A stretch of DNA of 64,000 nt from Riptortus pedestris (taxonomy: Eukaryota > Arthropoda > Insecta > Hemiptera > Alydidae), in NCBI GenBank assembly GCA_019009955.1, contig CM032233.1:69286501-69350500 (forward strand). Reading direction: 5' to 3'. Below are positions 50,467 through 63,785 of the stretch, one piece after another; within the stretch, counting starts at the first letter, position 1; every line of letters starts with the position of its first letter. The notes under the pieces were generated by a model that worked only from the letters and a program-made list of their open reading frames with translations, had not been told where the DNA came from and ran no database searches. The translations under genes were made by a program, and so were the position numbers.

Positions 50467-53400
50467 CTGAAAATAAAATTAAGATTTATTTATTAGATAG
50501 ATGGCCAGAAACTACAATACAAAAAGTAAATTTATGATTAAAGTTATGTAAAATTATGTTTAATTATTCATAAAATTCATATTTATTCGCTCTTTATAGA
50601 GGATAATAAATCACTTTACACAGGAAATGCACAAAAATTAATTTACAGAGATTGTTTCCTTTAGTGAGGAATCGTTTTAGTTCTTTTTACCTTTGAAAAA
50701 TATTAATAGTAAAAAATTATAATTCTCTAAATCAAGAAATGCTTATTGTAGAAAAACTTCAACACAGAAAGATTTTTTTAAATATTAATTTGAGGCATTG
50801 ATTATAACTGATTTTAATTGAGAACAGGCCAACATTTTGGAAATAGAAAATTTCTGGGTTCAGAAGCATTTATATCCAAATTCAGTCGAATCTCTAATGC
50901 TTTTACTGATGCTCAATTCCATATAAATTTAAGCAACAGGTATTGACAGCAACCATTCATTACATGAAAGGAATAGATGTAGGTAGAAGATCATAAAGTA
51001 AAACCCCTTACTATCCCCTTTAACTCCACTTTTATTATCCTCCTGATCAGAAAGTATTGACGTGGCTAACTGGCCCCAGGATAGGTTTGATTAAATTTTA
51101 CATTTGAAGAAGCTTCAAGCACAGCAAAACATACCTAATTTTTAGTGAAGCGAGGCGAAAGGTGATTATATAATATTAAAGATGATAGGAGTTATACTTC
51201 TACCAGTATCTACTTTTTTTGTGTGAACCAGATAAGGTAAAATATTTGTAACATTACATAAAAGAGACCTGGACAGAATTTCAAATAAATTGCTTTTATT
51301 TTATGCTTGCTGTAAAAATGTGATAATTTTTAAATACTCTTTACAAACAAAATGACTTTGGACATATTGTTGGAAAATAAATACTCTATAAACATCTATC
51401 TGGTGCCCAGCAATACTTTACCTCTATTCTGGTCTTCACCACCAATTAATAGCCCTCTAAATTATTCAAAAGGAACAGTCCAAAGTTCAAGGGAAGAACA
51501 TAAAGGATAGAACAATACATTCCCAAAATAATAAATTATGAAAAATTAAAAAAATAACTAGTCAAAGAAAAACAAACCACAGAAAGTAGAGATAGCAAAG
51601 AAAAAAAAGATTTAAAGTATTTATAAAGAAAATAACTTAGAAGTTTTTATGTTTTTCGCCAAGATGAGCTACATATCCTAATAATTTTGATTTCCTTACC
51701 TTTTGTCGAAGTTGATAAATGTTGGATGTTGTGGGATAGTTGGGTAAGTAGTAATGGTATTTTTTTTATTCTTTATTCACTACGGCTGATACATATTTCG
51801 CCCCTGATATTCGAACATCTTCAGCTGTAACAGTGTTACACTTAATTACATAAACATAACAGTTAATAAAAGCCATATTAACATATCTTCAAAGATTTAT
51901 ATTTCTGGGACTTGTTCAAAAGCTTCCATACTAAAAAGTCCCTAAAACTATATTTAATGAACAATATTGTATTATCATATAGATGAATAAACAATGATTT
52001 AAAAAAGTAGAATATAATATTTATGGCATTAAGCCATAAACTATATTCAAATTTAACATAAAATTATCTTTAAGAGCAAAGGATCATGTATAACAACCTT
52101 TTTAAATAATGGTTCATTCATAAATCCAATAATTTAAAAATAATTGCTTATTTCAGGTAAAATTCCTGAAAACAAATGGAAGTACACATAAAATGTGTGA
52201 AAGCTAATGTAAAATATAGGCACTGTTATTAGCTGAAGTGTGACACTTACAGGGATGAAGATTGTGTCAGCCATAGTGAAGTGCAAAATATTTCATATAA
52301 CGTGTGCAATCATTTTTATGTAGAGATCATGTTCTTAAAGACTGTTATACATAATGTTGAAATAATCAAGGAGTAATGTGCGTAATAAAAAATAGTTTTG
52401 GCATATACGTTTTTTCCAGAGTAAAATATGAAAACATTTTAGTTTTTTTAATTAGAATTATTTAAGTTAGAAAAAACATAAATAAATAATTACATATACC
52501 AAGTAACACCAACAAATAAGAAATAGATAACAACCCAAGAAAATAAGAACTTATTATTTATTCAATGTTACACATTCTTATTGATTTACTCACCTCCATA
52601 AGGTGCAGGATACTGAGATGCAAGAATAGGATAACCAAGTCCAACATGAGTATGATGGTGAGTATGGACATGCCTCTGAGGCGGTGGCGACCGACTATCT
52701 TTATTTTCTGCTTGCGTCACTTTTCCTTGCCCTTGGGTAGTAACTGATGACGTAACTGGCACAACAGAAGATGAACTTGATGATGGTGAAGAAATGGTAG
52801 TAGAAACTTTCGGAGTTGGAGACTTAATAGCTCTCTCTTGAAGTTCATGAATTTTGTGGGAAGGATGGGTATAATATTGGCTTGCATGGTGCTGTAATAA
52901 ATCCAAAGCTTTACCACTTTGACCTCGAGAAAGATCTTCAGGTGCATATCTTGGGACTGCATGAAGCTGAGGATGTAGGTAAGGGGCATTTGGATAACTA
53001 GAAACTAACATAGGATTCATGCTCCTGTACATCGGGTGCCCAGGGTCGAAAGGTAGAGCACCATAATGAGGTGTCTGCATATAACCTGGGTGGATATAAG
53101 CGTACTGAGAAGTTGGAGGTGGAGGAGGTCCTTGAGTTTCCATTGTCGGTTTAACACCTTCTTGTTTCTTTTCTTCGACTCTCTCTTTTTTCTCCTCAGA
53201 TTTTTCTTTTTGTTTAGGACTAGGTATAGGATGAGATTTTTGTGGAGGAGGGGTTGCTTTTGTCGATGACCCTTCTTTTCTATCAGGATAAATGTAGAAT
53301 CGCCTAACATCCTCTTGTCCTTGTTGTTGCCTTTGGTATATATAAGAATTGTTCAGTTGATTTTTCATTTCAATACTTTCTTTCAGAATCTGATGGTTGT

Positions 53401-56400
53401 CATTTTGATGTTTTTCTTTAGACAAAGTTGGCTCAGATGCTTTAAGTTTTGTAGGATTTGGAATGTGTAAAGTTGAAGAAGATAATGGTTTACTATCTGC
53501 AGGCTGCCCTGGTTTATCTTCTTTCTTATCATCAATAACTACTGGGTAGCCATCCATGTTAAATGTATATCCTGGTACATGGAAACCGTACTGATAATAA
53601 TGTTGAGACAGCATTTTTTGCTGATGATATTCTCCTTCCTTTTTTTCTTTTTCAGGAAGCTTGCCCTCCATCTTTTCTGATGGATTATCTTTAGATTTCT
53701 CAGAAACTGAAGGTACTAAGTATGGTGGTTGCCCATAGTATTGGTACATTCCATAGTGTTGGAGCTGAGGGGACTGGCATCCTTTCTTGTCATCACTAGA
53801 TTTAGGTTTTCCTTCGACTTCTGATTCCAATAAGGGTGCAGCATCATCTGAAATGTCAGAATATGCTGGAGATTGAACACCTTCCCTACCTCCAGTTTCT
53901 AATCCTAATGCAGGTGGTTCTAGAGGGCTTGGATGCGGGCTACTAGCTGGAGATTTTCTATTCTTCTTCTTTGGGTTTTGTTGAGGCAATTTTGCACTAT
54001 TACCTGGAATAGGTGATGGAGGGTGGGTGGGTTTCTTATCTTCTATCAAAGCAGAGGCAGGCTTCACCTTGAATGGTGGTACTTTGGTAAGAGTAGGAGG
54101 TTGTGAAGGAATACTTAATGGTGGTTCTATCACAGGAGGTGAAGGCGTTGATGGAGTTGTTGCCCTGATCAAGGGTGCAGGACTTTCGCGTAAATCTTCA
54201 CTAAAAGGTGAACTCAAAATGGTCTTGTCCTCTGGTTCAAGATTTTCATCTATAATAGGTGGAGGAGCTTCATTACTTTCTTCTTTCTTAATATCTAGCA
54301 TTATGCTAGGATCTTCTTCCTCTGAAGTACCAGATTCTTTTGTTTCTTCATCATCCGGAGATCCATGAGCATGGGATTGATGATACTTCAATCCATTTAT
54401 ATGCTTATATTTCTTAGAACAATTTGGTTCAGGACATTCCAGCAACACGGGAGGTGGAAGAGGACTGGTTGGTTGGGAAGGAGTTGTTTTCCGCTTTGCT
54501 GACGGTTCCTCTTCCTGAGTTTTATTCTTCCGCTTGCTGGGCGTAGCTTCATTTTTAGGAGCTGCAAAAGGCGTAGGACTAGCGGCACCTGGTCCTCTTC
54601 TGCCTTTGGGTCCAACTGCATTATTACTTCGAAGTTTACTGTGAACAGAACTTCTTGTTTCTGTAAAGTTGGCTAAGTCATTAAGTAAAGCATTTGCGGC
54701 ACTTCGACCACGTTTTCCTCTACCCTTTGGTGTCCTTATATCCAGATCACTTGTAGGTGAGTCACAAAACCTGGAAATGAGATGAAATAACACAATTAAA
54801 ATATTAGTATAGCTTAATGCTACATTAACTTTTTGAAAATAACAAGAAAAAAAAAATAGTATAATTGCCTCATAATAGATCAGAATCAGAGTTAAAAAGA
54901 AGAATCATAAATAAGGACTGAACTAAGTTCTTGAAAATATTCTTCATCCAGTTCTACCACAAAAAAGGAGTAAAAAAAATATAAGATTTTTCAAGAGATC
55001 CAAATAAATAAAAACACTTCCCATTGGTAGTTTATACATATTTCAAGGGCCTTAACATCCTTTCACTTAACTAGATATTAGAATTTACATGTTTTTAGTC
55101 AACGTAACCTTGAACAACAGAAATCCATCAAATGGTGTGGAGTATTTAATGCAGTATCCATCTTCAAGGATTAAAAATTTATTTGGTTTAGGATAAGAAG
55201 GCTTTTATTCTACCTATGTTTGTCTAATATTCTTAAAAAGTGATGACACATTAAGAATGAAGGAGACAGAATTTCTTAAGCCAACCACATATGTAAGGCA
55301 AACCAGCCTAAAGCCCAAAAATGCTTTTAATAAAAACTAAATTAAGCTCATATTGGGCCCTATCTATGGGCTATTGAAATTTGAAAAATTAATTAAAAAA
55401 TTGATAAGTGATAATACACTTTTTTAAAAATTCAGATCTTTCAATTTTTTCAGTTGTTGACTTTTTTTTTTTTTATCTCGGCGGTTTTGCATATTAAAAG
55501 CTAAATTGATCACCTTTTCTGTTCAGCTTTTGGAAGAAGCAAATGGGAACTCTCTAAACACTAGCCCAGTGATTACCACTACTTTATTGGAGGATATTTT
55601 ACATTTTTGCCACTCTACTCCCATTCATTTTTAAGTTCGGAACTTCTTTATTCATGTAGCTCTTCAAATGCCTCAGAATGATGAGAAGTCTCTGGGAATA
55701 GATATAGGCCCCAAAATCGCAAACATGAAAATCAAAACTACTATAAACTTAATAAGCTCTGATATTACAAGCAGTAAAAGAAAATTACCTTGGAGGGGCC
55801 CAGTCATGTTTTGTACAGTCAAGAAGAGTTCCAACATATGTTTTACCCCGCCAAGTAACATTAACAACAAGCACACCTGGAAACAAAGAACAATATATAA
55901 TTATGTTACGTTGATAATGTGGAAAAAAACATAAAACAACCAATAATTTTAAAACAAATTTAGCAACATAAAGTTATACTTAAAAATGCACTTGTATCCA
56001 AGAGTTTGTATTCCCCCCACTTTGGATTTGAAATACTTACAACAGTGAATACTTACCGTTTAATGGTTTTTATGTTTTCTCACCTATTCAGAAAATATTC
56101 TCCTCTCCTGATAACACAAAACCAATTTATCGTACAAATTTTTCAGAAGTCTCTCATTCCACACTCGGTACTAAGCATTTAAAAACACTTTAAACTCTTT
56201 TATACCCCTTTTAGCCACAACAATTTACACAAAAAATAATTACAAAAGCAATCATATGGATATATTGCGATTAATTTTACAGCTGTTATTGTAGGCCACA
56301 ATTAAATAGATACATATTTAGGAAAGAAACAATATAATAAAATACAAAGAGATGAATACAATAAAGTAGAGCTGAAAAAAATATATATTTACCTTCTGTT

Positions 56401-59400
56401 TCATGCCACACAATGCCTTCCAGGGTCACACTCGTGCCTGGCTCACAAGGCCCGAGGCAGTCAGGCTCAGTAATGGTACCAACACTTGTCCCAACACAAA
56501 CATCTACCGTTTCCTATAAAAAGAAAAAACAACATGAAAAATAAATAAATAAGGGTAATATTAGAACCTTTGCAAAACATATCTACATTGGGGAATAATC
56601 TTAATAACATGAGAAACAACAATTTTTTTTTTTATTAAAAAAATCCTAAAAGAAGGATTCTAAATAGATTTAAAGATATTAGATATCAAAAAAGGTAGGT
56701 TGGTAACAAACAAAACTCCTTTGTTAAGTTATACCATGAGGAGTAATGATACCTTGCAATTTAATCATACCCAGAGGGTAATTAATCCAGTCTTCTAGAA
56801 AAATAAAATTATAAACTTTGATAAAATATTTTCAATAATCATTAAAATTATAGTTAGTTGGTTGCTGGTTGTAACTTACAGAGCAAAGGACAGTTAGTAG
56901 TGAAATGTGAGAAAATAATGGCACAGATCCTGTTTTTGAGTATTGAACAGTTATTGTTTTGTTTTTTTCCTTTGACAACCCACTACGACTATAAAGTATG
57001 GTTTTCTTTCAAAGGATAAAACTGAATAAGTTCAGAAAAATCATCTTTTATCTTATGATTTTTCATAATTATTTTTATGTTCCATTTTTTTTCAGATGCC
57101 AAGCTTCAATTTGGCACATGGTTTTTGTACCTTTTGTATTTCTTTATAGTTTTACTTAAACCTTTTTTAATGAAATAGTCCGATTTTTGTTGACAAATCT
57201 GATTTTAAAAAATATGACTGTTTTACTATTTACCGTACGTCATGAGTAGTATCATACCAATACTTCCCAGGAAACAAAAAAAAAAAAAATTCATCACTGA
57301 CATTTCAGTTTTTCTTTCTAATTACTGAATTGGACCTTTCAGTCTGTTAGTTTAAAAATATTATTATTTTGAATATGAAACTCCAAATTTTATACACAGA
57401 TGGTCGCGAGACCTATGAAAATATTTTGTGTTTTGTTATCCCCCATACTTATCTCTGCTATTGTAGAAGAATTTATTGAAACTCCCACAACTGAAAAATT
57501 AGTTTGCTAATTTGTATAACATGAAAAAATATATCTGATACCATTTCCAGTTATTTAATTTTTTCCTTTTAAGCCAACCAGAGAACAAAATAAATATCAA
57601 AGAAATATGTATCTATCTAGGAATGTATTTTAAGTATGCAAAGTGGTGTTCTGAACTATGGGTTGTAACTCATGAAATACTTGAACCATTTACAGTCATC
57701 TGAATGTTTTGGAGCTGGTATTAAAATTTATAGGAAAGGTTTTGGTGTTGAAAAGTAGTTTGGATTTTTTTTTTCAATTTTTGGGTCTCTTCATCCTAAA
57801 ATGAAACATCAACGGATGGATCATGATGGATCAACTGATTCCAAATAATTAATTTATAAATTCTAGCTCTATGATGAATAAATACAAAATATGTATCCAG
57901 TTATACAAAGTTATAGTGAAATAAGTATTAATTAAACTGGATAATTTATAATCTCATATACCAAATTTGACAAAGAAAAGAAATTTAACGTTTCAATAAA
58001 TTTATTTCTCAGCTCCTCAGCAGCATTGCACTGATTCGTTTTATGATGTATATCAATGTCTCAGGAAATGTGAATAGTATGAGAATGCTGAAAACTAGAT
58101 ATGTAGATTATGAAAGGGTCTTGAGATGATCAAGAAAATAAAGAACTAATGCATTATTACACTACTAAAAATGTTAGTAGAATGATAGGACTTGTCTTAG
58201 TCATTATTATATATATCAGAAAATGGAAATAAAATAAGTAATTTACCTTTAATGGTATGCTAGGTGGTAGAGGTGGAGGAGTTGATGGTGCAATGTACAA
58301 AGGAAGTACATGAAGATTAGGTGGCTGTGGAACCTGGGGTGTTAAAGGCGGGGGAGCTGGAGAACACACAAGAGCAGGGCCGCTACTAGAACTCGCACTA
58401 CTAGTCGAAGAGGTACTGCTGTTACTATTGTTGCTACTCTGCGGTTTCAGCTTCTTCAGAGCTGGTGGAGCCTCGTCCGAACGCTTTTCCTTAATAGGTG
58501 GTCCAGGTCCGACAGGAACAACAACTCTTTCTACACAACGTACACCATTAACATCCTTATTTGTAGGTTTTTCACCATGTTTTTTCTCCCTTCTGTGACC
58601 ACTACTACCACGCTTTTTCTCACCATTTTCTCCAGATTTGACTATTTCATGTTTTGTTCCTGGTTTAGTCCTCTTGATCTTCATCTTGAGGCCCTTGTCG
58701 ACAGTAGCTTGGTGCTCGACGGGGGAGTGCATCTTCCCAGGTTTGGGGGCGGCCATCCCTTCCCCCACTCCCGTCTTTTCTATGTCTGCATCAAGGTCGA
58801 TGATAAGATCCCCAATTCCTAAAAAAATAAAATAAGATACTAAGTGATCAAAGAAACAAAGAATTGCTGTAATAATCCAACAACTCCTTCAATGATTCCA
58901 ACCCATACTGTATGCAATCTATAGACCCTAACAACTTCAACTCTATTTGACATGTTAAATTTCTGCTTTTTTTTTTAGTAGCAAATATGATATCAATTTT
59001 AGTGAAATAAAAATATTCAAATTTATCATTCAAATATCAATACTGATTTAGGAAACATAGATGACTAAGTAAAGTATTTTTCATATTATGTTGAAGTTCA
59101 ATGTTTACCAAGTTTTTAGCATTAAACAAATGTGAATTAAAATACGCTAATGACAAAAGTCATTTCATGGAGTTCTTGTAAGCTAAGAAACAGTTCAAAT
59201 AGGATTGTTATTCTAAAATATATAAGAGATAATAGGATGAGATTGAGTCAGTAAGGCTTAGGGGGGGGGGAGATAATGGCTTTAAAACGAAATTCAATAA
59301 TGTTTTTTAAGTATTTTAATAATATTAAGAATATATAAAGTATCTTCTATGTAAATTATTGTTGTTTTAAGTACATACCTGTATCCTAAACTAGCAATTT

Positions 59401-61133
59401 AACAAATGAAAGGTGTTAAATAAGAAAAACTACGCAAATCAATTGAGTTATCCAAAAGGTTTGTAGGAAATTTCTGATAGAATAAATCTTTGAGTTGTAT
59501 TGCAATTTATTTTTTAAACAACCTAATATATAACTTCGGGGGGGGGGGGTGCGCAGTGGTTTGTAGTAACAGGGGGTGAAGTAAATAACACAATATTTCC
59601 CTGTATTAGAGATGATGGCTTCAAGGCCCGTGATTTTATTTAGCTGAGCTGGGCTTTGAGGTTGGGCTTCTATCCTTCCTCCTGATATCTACTCAGTATT
59701 GTGAGGCAATTTGAGTAGCTACTTGAATAAAGAAATAGCGATCATTGAACTGTGATGCCACACCAAAATAAGGCTGGGAATGTGTCAAGCTAACCTCACT
59801 ACCTTGTAGGAGGCCTTGGCTTTCAAGGACTATTCAGCTGTGTAAACCGAAACTTAGTTTATGTTGTTGAAGGAAAAAGGAGTAACAAAAGGATACTCTA
59901 TTTATTTTTTTCTCTCTCGAGAATGACAGAAGATTTTCTTTCCTTTTAAGAATAAATCAAAAGAGAAAAAGTTCTTAGTTTTCGAGAAAGAATTAAAAAT
60001 TCAACAAGCAGACTGAATTATCATATCTTGAGGATTGAAGGCGTGCAAGTAAACATGAGGCTTATCATATGCCGAGCATTATATTTCACAAAACAAAATT
60101 TTACAACCTCTACAAACTTTCTGTAAAACCCAATTTAGAAGAGCATTTATAAACAAAATGTTTTTAATGTTAGGTGTTATCAGAAAAATGTATCCCCAGA
60201 AAAAAAAAATCTCTAAGGTAATTTTAGTACACTTCAGTCATACATCAATAAAAAAAAAATCAAATGTTAAATAAATTATCAAATAATTTTTATAGTTAGT
60301 AAAAATAATAATTATATTTATAGTTCGCTCCTCAATCAATCTATTTCCAGATGAAGAATAATCAAACTAATAAAATATATATTTTTTACATTGTTTTAAT
60401 ATTTGTAATCCTTTCAATATTTAGATTTCTGAAGAATCAATTGATTTCTATAGTCAGCCATTTTCTGTACAATCAACTAGTTTTGATTTGTTTTAATATG
60501 GATCTTTAAGCCAAAGGGAGTATGTGTGCAATATGTGGTGATGCTAACTCCTGGCTACTAGAAAAGTGAAACAATGGGGAATAAATGTTCTAAAGAAGGG
60601 AACTGAGTGTTTCTATTAAATGACATTCTGCCAATCCATTCATAATTGAATGAGATAGTTACAATTCTAGCAATACATTAAGTTGTACTTCTTTATCTAG
60701 ATTTGAGTTCAAGGAGGAGGGGGCACACATGGATGTGTCCAAAGGGAATGACAGGGCAGTACCATCCTCCTCAAAAATAAAAAATAAGAAGAGAAAGGTG
60801 AGTGAGGAATGGAGGTAATGACTTCAACTTAAAACTCAAAAAATTATGTAATGAGTTGGACCTACCTCAAAACAGAACCATTTTGGTTATATAAATATAG
60901 AGGGTGAAAATAATTGTGTTTTTACTCCTCCAGCCACCCCACATAAAATATATTGTACTACCATTAACTCAATGTATGTAATTTATAAACTCAATTAAAA
61001 TATACAGATTTTTCACTGTGAGAGAGTCTTATGTTTTATAAATACCTATGTCCCACTCGTTGTCATCGTACTCAAAGTTTGCCGTGGTCGGGTGGTTGGC
61101 CGGAGTCGAGCCGTCTCTCATTGGAGCCGCCAT
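50405..61133 (-). CDS. sbb: ZNF608/ZNF609-family zinc finger protein (scribbler/brakeless), complete six-exon CDS
   Basis: Exons in transcript order: 61133-61046 (ATG at 61133), 58818-58247, 56513-56393, 55876-55789, 54770-52594 and 50466-50405 (stop TAA). They total 3,108 bases, i.e. 1,035 residues, with all phases agreeing. Family hallmarks: the N-terminal [20 protein letters not shown]; a serine/proline-rich linker in exon 2; the block [16 protein letters not shown] - [20 protein letters not shown] - [20 protein letters not shown] across exons 3-5; a basic GRGKRGRS stretch; and one C2H2 finger with [20 protein letters not shown] followed by SHAH. Further on are [28 protein letters not shown] and a histidine-rich segment. 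The protein is nuclear. Vertebrate ZNF609 is reported to bind NIPBL and Integrator, and Drosophila brakeless is a transcriptional co-repressor. At ~1,035 residues it is shorter than ZNF609 (about 1,400), mostly in the low-complexity parts. It faces TBC1D31 tail to tail. Confidence 0.95.
59610..59850 (+). repeat. Diverged interspersed repeat, copy 2
   Basis: Contains GGCTTCTATCCTTCCTCC then TCTACTCAGTATTGTGAGGC, matching the 17.9-kb repeat at roughly 70% by eye. The GC content is higher than the surrounding intron. No ORF, no TIR seen. Confidence 0.4.
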
Positions 61134-61196
61134 CGCAGCACCCTTACAGCCCCCGCCAGCCCCACCGCCTTACCTCTCCACATTTTAATAAAAACC
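61046..61196 (-). promoter_or_regulatory. sbb: GC-rich first coding exon and 5' leader of the ZNF608/609 gene
   Basis: The stretch is much richer in G+C and CpG than its surroundings. It contains the initiating ATG at 61133 in the context GCTGCGATGGCG, followed by [17 protein letters not shown]. Upstream on the minus strand is GAGAGGTAAGG (about 61170), which looks like a splice donor, and TTTCAG near 61195, an acceptor-like site. The exact 5' UTR structure is therefore unresolved, and the promoter may be further upstream at a non-coding exon. Confidence 0.4.
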
Positions 61197-62179
61197 TGAA
61201 ACAGAAACAATTATATTATTTATTGTGTGTTGATAATGAATTTGGTAGTTACAGGCTTTTAGTGTTTCAATGCTGTTTTCAGAAACAGTAGCCCTTATGT
61301 TCTCTTTGTTGTTTATATTATTGAGCCTAAACCAATGAGTATAGTTAATAGGTTATCTCCACACTGTTTCATTATCAGAAAAATAAAATTTTACAGATAT
61401 ATCAATTATGTTTGTCCATAGGCATAAATTTAGGAAGGCAATGGGGGGGGGGATCGCCCCCTCCTCCAATAATAAATGAGGGAGGTGAGAGTATCATTTC
61501 CCACCCCAATAACAACTTGATGTACAAAACTAGAATAAGAAGTAAAAGAAAAATCAAAAACAAATAAAAAAGTAAACTAAAAGCAAATAAAAAAATAAAG
61601 AAAGTTGACTAGCTGGCAAGGCTAGAAGTAAGATTCAATTTAAGCTGAAACGAATACTGTAAGCCTTAAAAGATTTAAATATACTGTATTATATTTATTG
61701 TTTCTTTTATAATAGATATGCTGATGCATTCAAATCTCTTATACAAAATAAATTTGTTTCTAAAAAGGAGACTTTAATATAATTTTTATTCATAATATGA
61801 ACTACACTCATTTTTTCTGGCCCATCACCCCCTCCCCCCACCCAATCAAATTGGAAATTCTGCACCTATATTTTGACCAGAATGTCAAAAATACTAACAT
61901 CTTTTGGCACTCAACATTTTTAATTGAATTAAAATAGAATTGTTAAAATAATGTTGTTCTTTTGCTTCCTTGTGTGAAGTAAAGGGGGTATTTCAATCGC
62001 AAAAATTTTCAGTTTTCATCTGAATTATCTGTTTTAAACTTCCCTGAATTCATTTTGAATAGTTTAGGCATGACATACATACGTAATTATGACAGCATCT
62101 CGAATAATGCCTTTCCTTAGAATGTTGAAATTTCATATTAGGGCTGCTGTGCCATCTAAGCTGTATCTACAAGAATATA

Positions 62180-62784
62180 CACTCAACCGCAAAAAAAACC
62201 AGACACTTCATATTTGTCGTATTAAAAGCTAATTTTCAGCAATTTTCTTTATGTGGGTATTCTAGTTATTACAGAGAATTTAGAGTCTAAGTCCATTGAA
62301 CTAATCCCTTCAGGATTAGTAAACAATTAGATAAAACTCAGATTAGATTTATTTGTCGTGAAGTTGATCTATTCTAAACTGTGAGTGGTTTTTCGCATAT
62401 TTAAACATCTTTAATTATTAACCAAGCATTTTCTTTAATTAAAGTTTTATTTTTATTTCGGTCCACAATAATGGGTCTTTCAAACTTAGATGGAAGGCCG
62501 GAGCTTATGTTACATTGCCAAAACGCTCGGGGTAGCAAAGTCTACCATTCACAGTAATAAAAATGAAGAATAATTTTTTGTTAAATGTGTTAATTTATTT
62601 TTTTTATTTTGTATTTTTTTGTAAATAATCAATAAAAATTATTCACTTTTGGCAGATTTTGTTTAACTAACCTATAGATTAACCAATTATTTTAATTAAA
62701 AAAGATTAATATACATATATATTAAGTAATTAACAAAATTTATAAGACTAAATCTAAGTGTCCGGTTTTTTTTGTGGTTGAGTT
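62180..62784 (+). mobile_element. Mariner/Tc1 deletion derivative with a helix-turn-helix relic
   Basis: TA dinucleotides bracket about 605 bases with ~28-bp inverted repeats of the form ACTCAACC[G/A]CAAAAAAAA CC[A/G]GACACTT. In the middle, 62514-62561 reads IAKTLGVAKSTIHSNK, the DNA-binding helix-turn-helix signature of Tc1/mariner transposases, then breaks off. No catalytic domain remains. Confidence 0.8.
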
Positions 62785-63449
62785 TATAATACTATTGTCA
62801 TGCCTATCACTAGAAACTATCATTCCTGGCTGGCCAACCTAGCCATATCTAGTAGTAGGTTGGTTCCACCAGTATATATAATAAATACTACTGGTTGATT
62901 GTGTAGTTAACAATCGGACAGCAATGATGACATCTAACGATAGATTTGACAATAGGCAGATATATGTAAAATAAGTTATAATAAGAGAAATCTGCTAAAA
63001 TGTATAACATTACAGTACAGTGTTCCATGTGACCATTACAGAGCTGTTAAAAATATCAAAAAATATACTGGTTAAGCAGATATAAATCAATATGTCAATT
63101 CCTTGGGCTGGGATCTCACAACTAAATTAAAAATGCAGTTTTTTAAATTTATATTAATTTAATGAGCTGTACTAACTAACATTTTTACAAATGTATAATT
63201 TTAATTAGGTACAAGTATAAATATGGTAACTTGGTAAGTAGGATTAGAATTAAGGTAAGTTGTTTACTTGTTCGCTTTGCATAACATTAATTAATTTTCA
63301 GGACTGAGTTTCGATGTATGATTAAAATAAGGGTGAATCTGGTAAGGCTGAATTCCCACTCCTACTCATTTAACATTGAAAATAAGGCAATTAACATGAA
63401 TTATCTTATTCTTTTTGTAATGCAATGAATGTTTATGTAGTTTAAAAAG

Positions 63450-63785
63450 GTCCGTCACTAAGCAGATGCTACGTAAACTAAGCAGGTTTCCCATGTGAAG
63501 TTTTACAATAGAGAAATCTGCATACTGGTAACACAACACCACTGTGAGTAAATACAAACGGTAATGAGAAATCTTTCAGTTAATTTTAATAAACTCCCAA
63601 CAGAAACGGCTTCTGAATTGTAAAAACATAGTTCAGCCAACCACTTAGAGCTGAACAGATAGATAGACATATTCTTCACCGGAAAGAAAAACAAATATTG
63701 ATAAACATCTGAATATAAAACAATAACTTTATTGTAAACTATTTACTATATCTAGTACTGAAATTTATAATGAATCAGAATAATT
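63450..63785 (-). repeat. Interspersed repeat, right member of an inverted pair at the window edges
   Basis: Inverse copy of the repeat at 113-445. It opens with CTACGTAAACTAAGCAGGTT TCCCATGTGAAG and runs through TAGAGCTGAACAGATAGAT, ATTCTTCACCGGAAAGAAA, CTATTTACTATATCTAGTA and TTTATAATGAATCAGA. The two short minus-strand ORFs in it are repeat-derived, not genes. Confidence 0.7.

Noticed and set aside
52586..52588. In-frame TAA taken as the end of the ZNF608/609 protein
   Set aside because: It lies in the intron just behind a near-consensus splice donor, and a homologous C-terminal exon exists at 50.4 kb.
54027..54368. Plus-strand ORF opposite the large ZNF608/609 exon
   Set aside because: Shadow of the real minus-strand coding exon; low-complexity Gly/Ser translation of its Pro/Ser codons.
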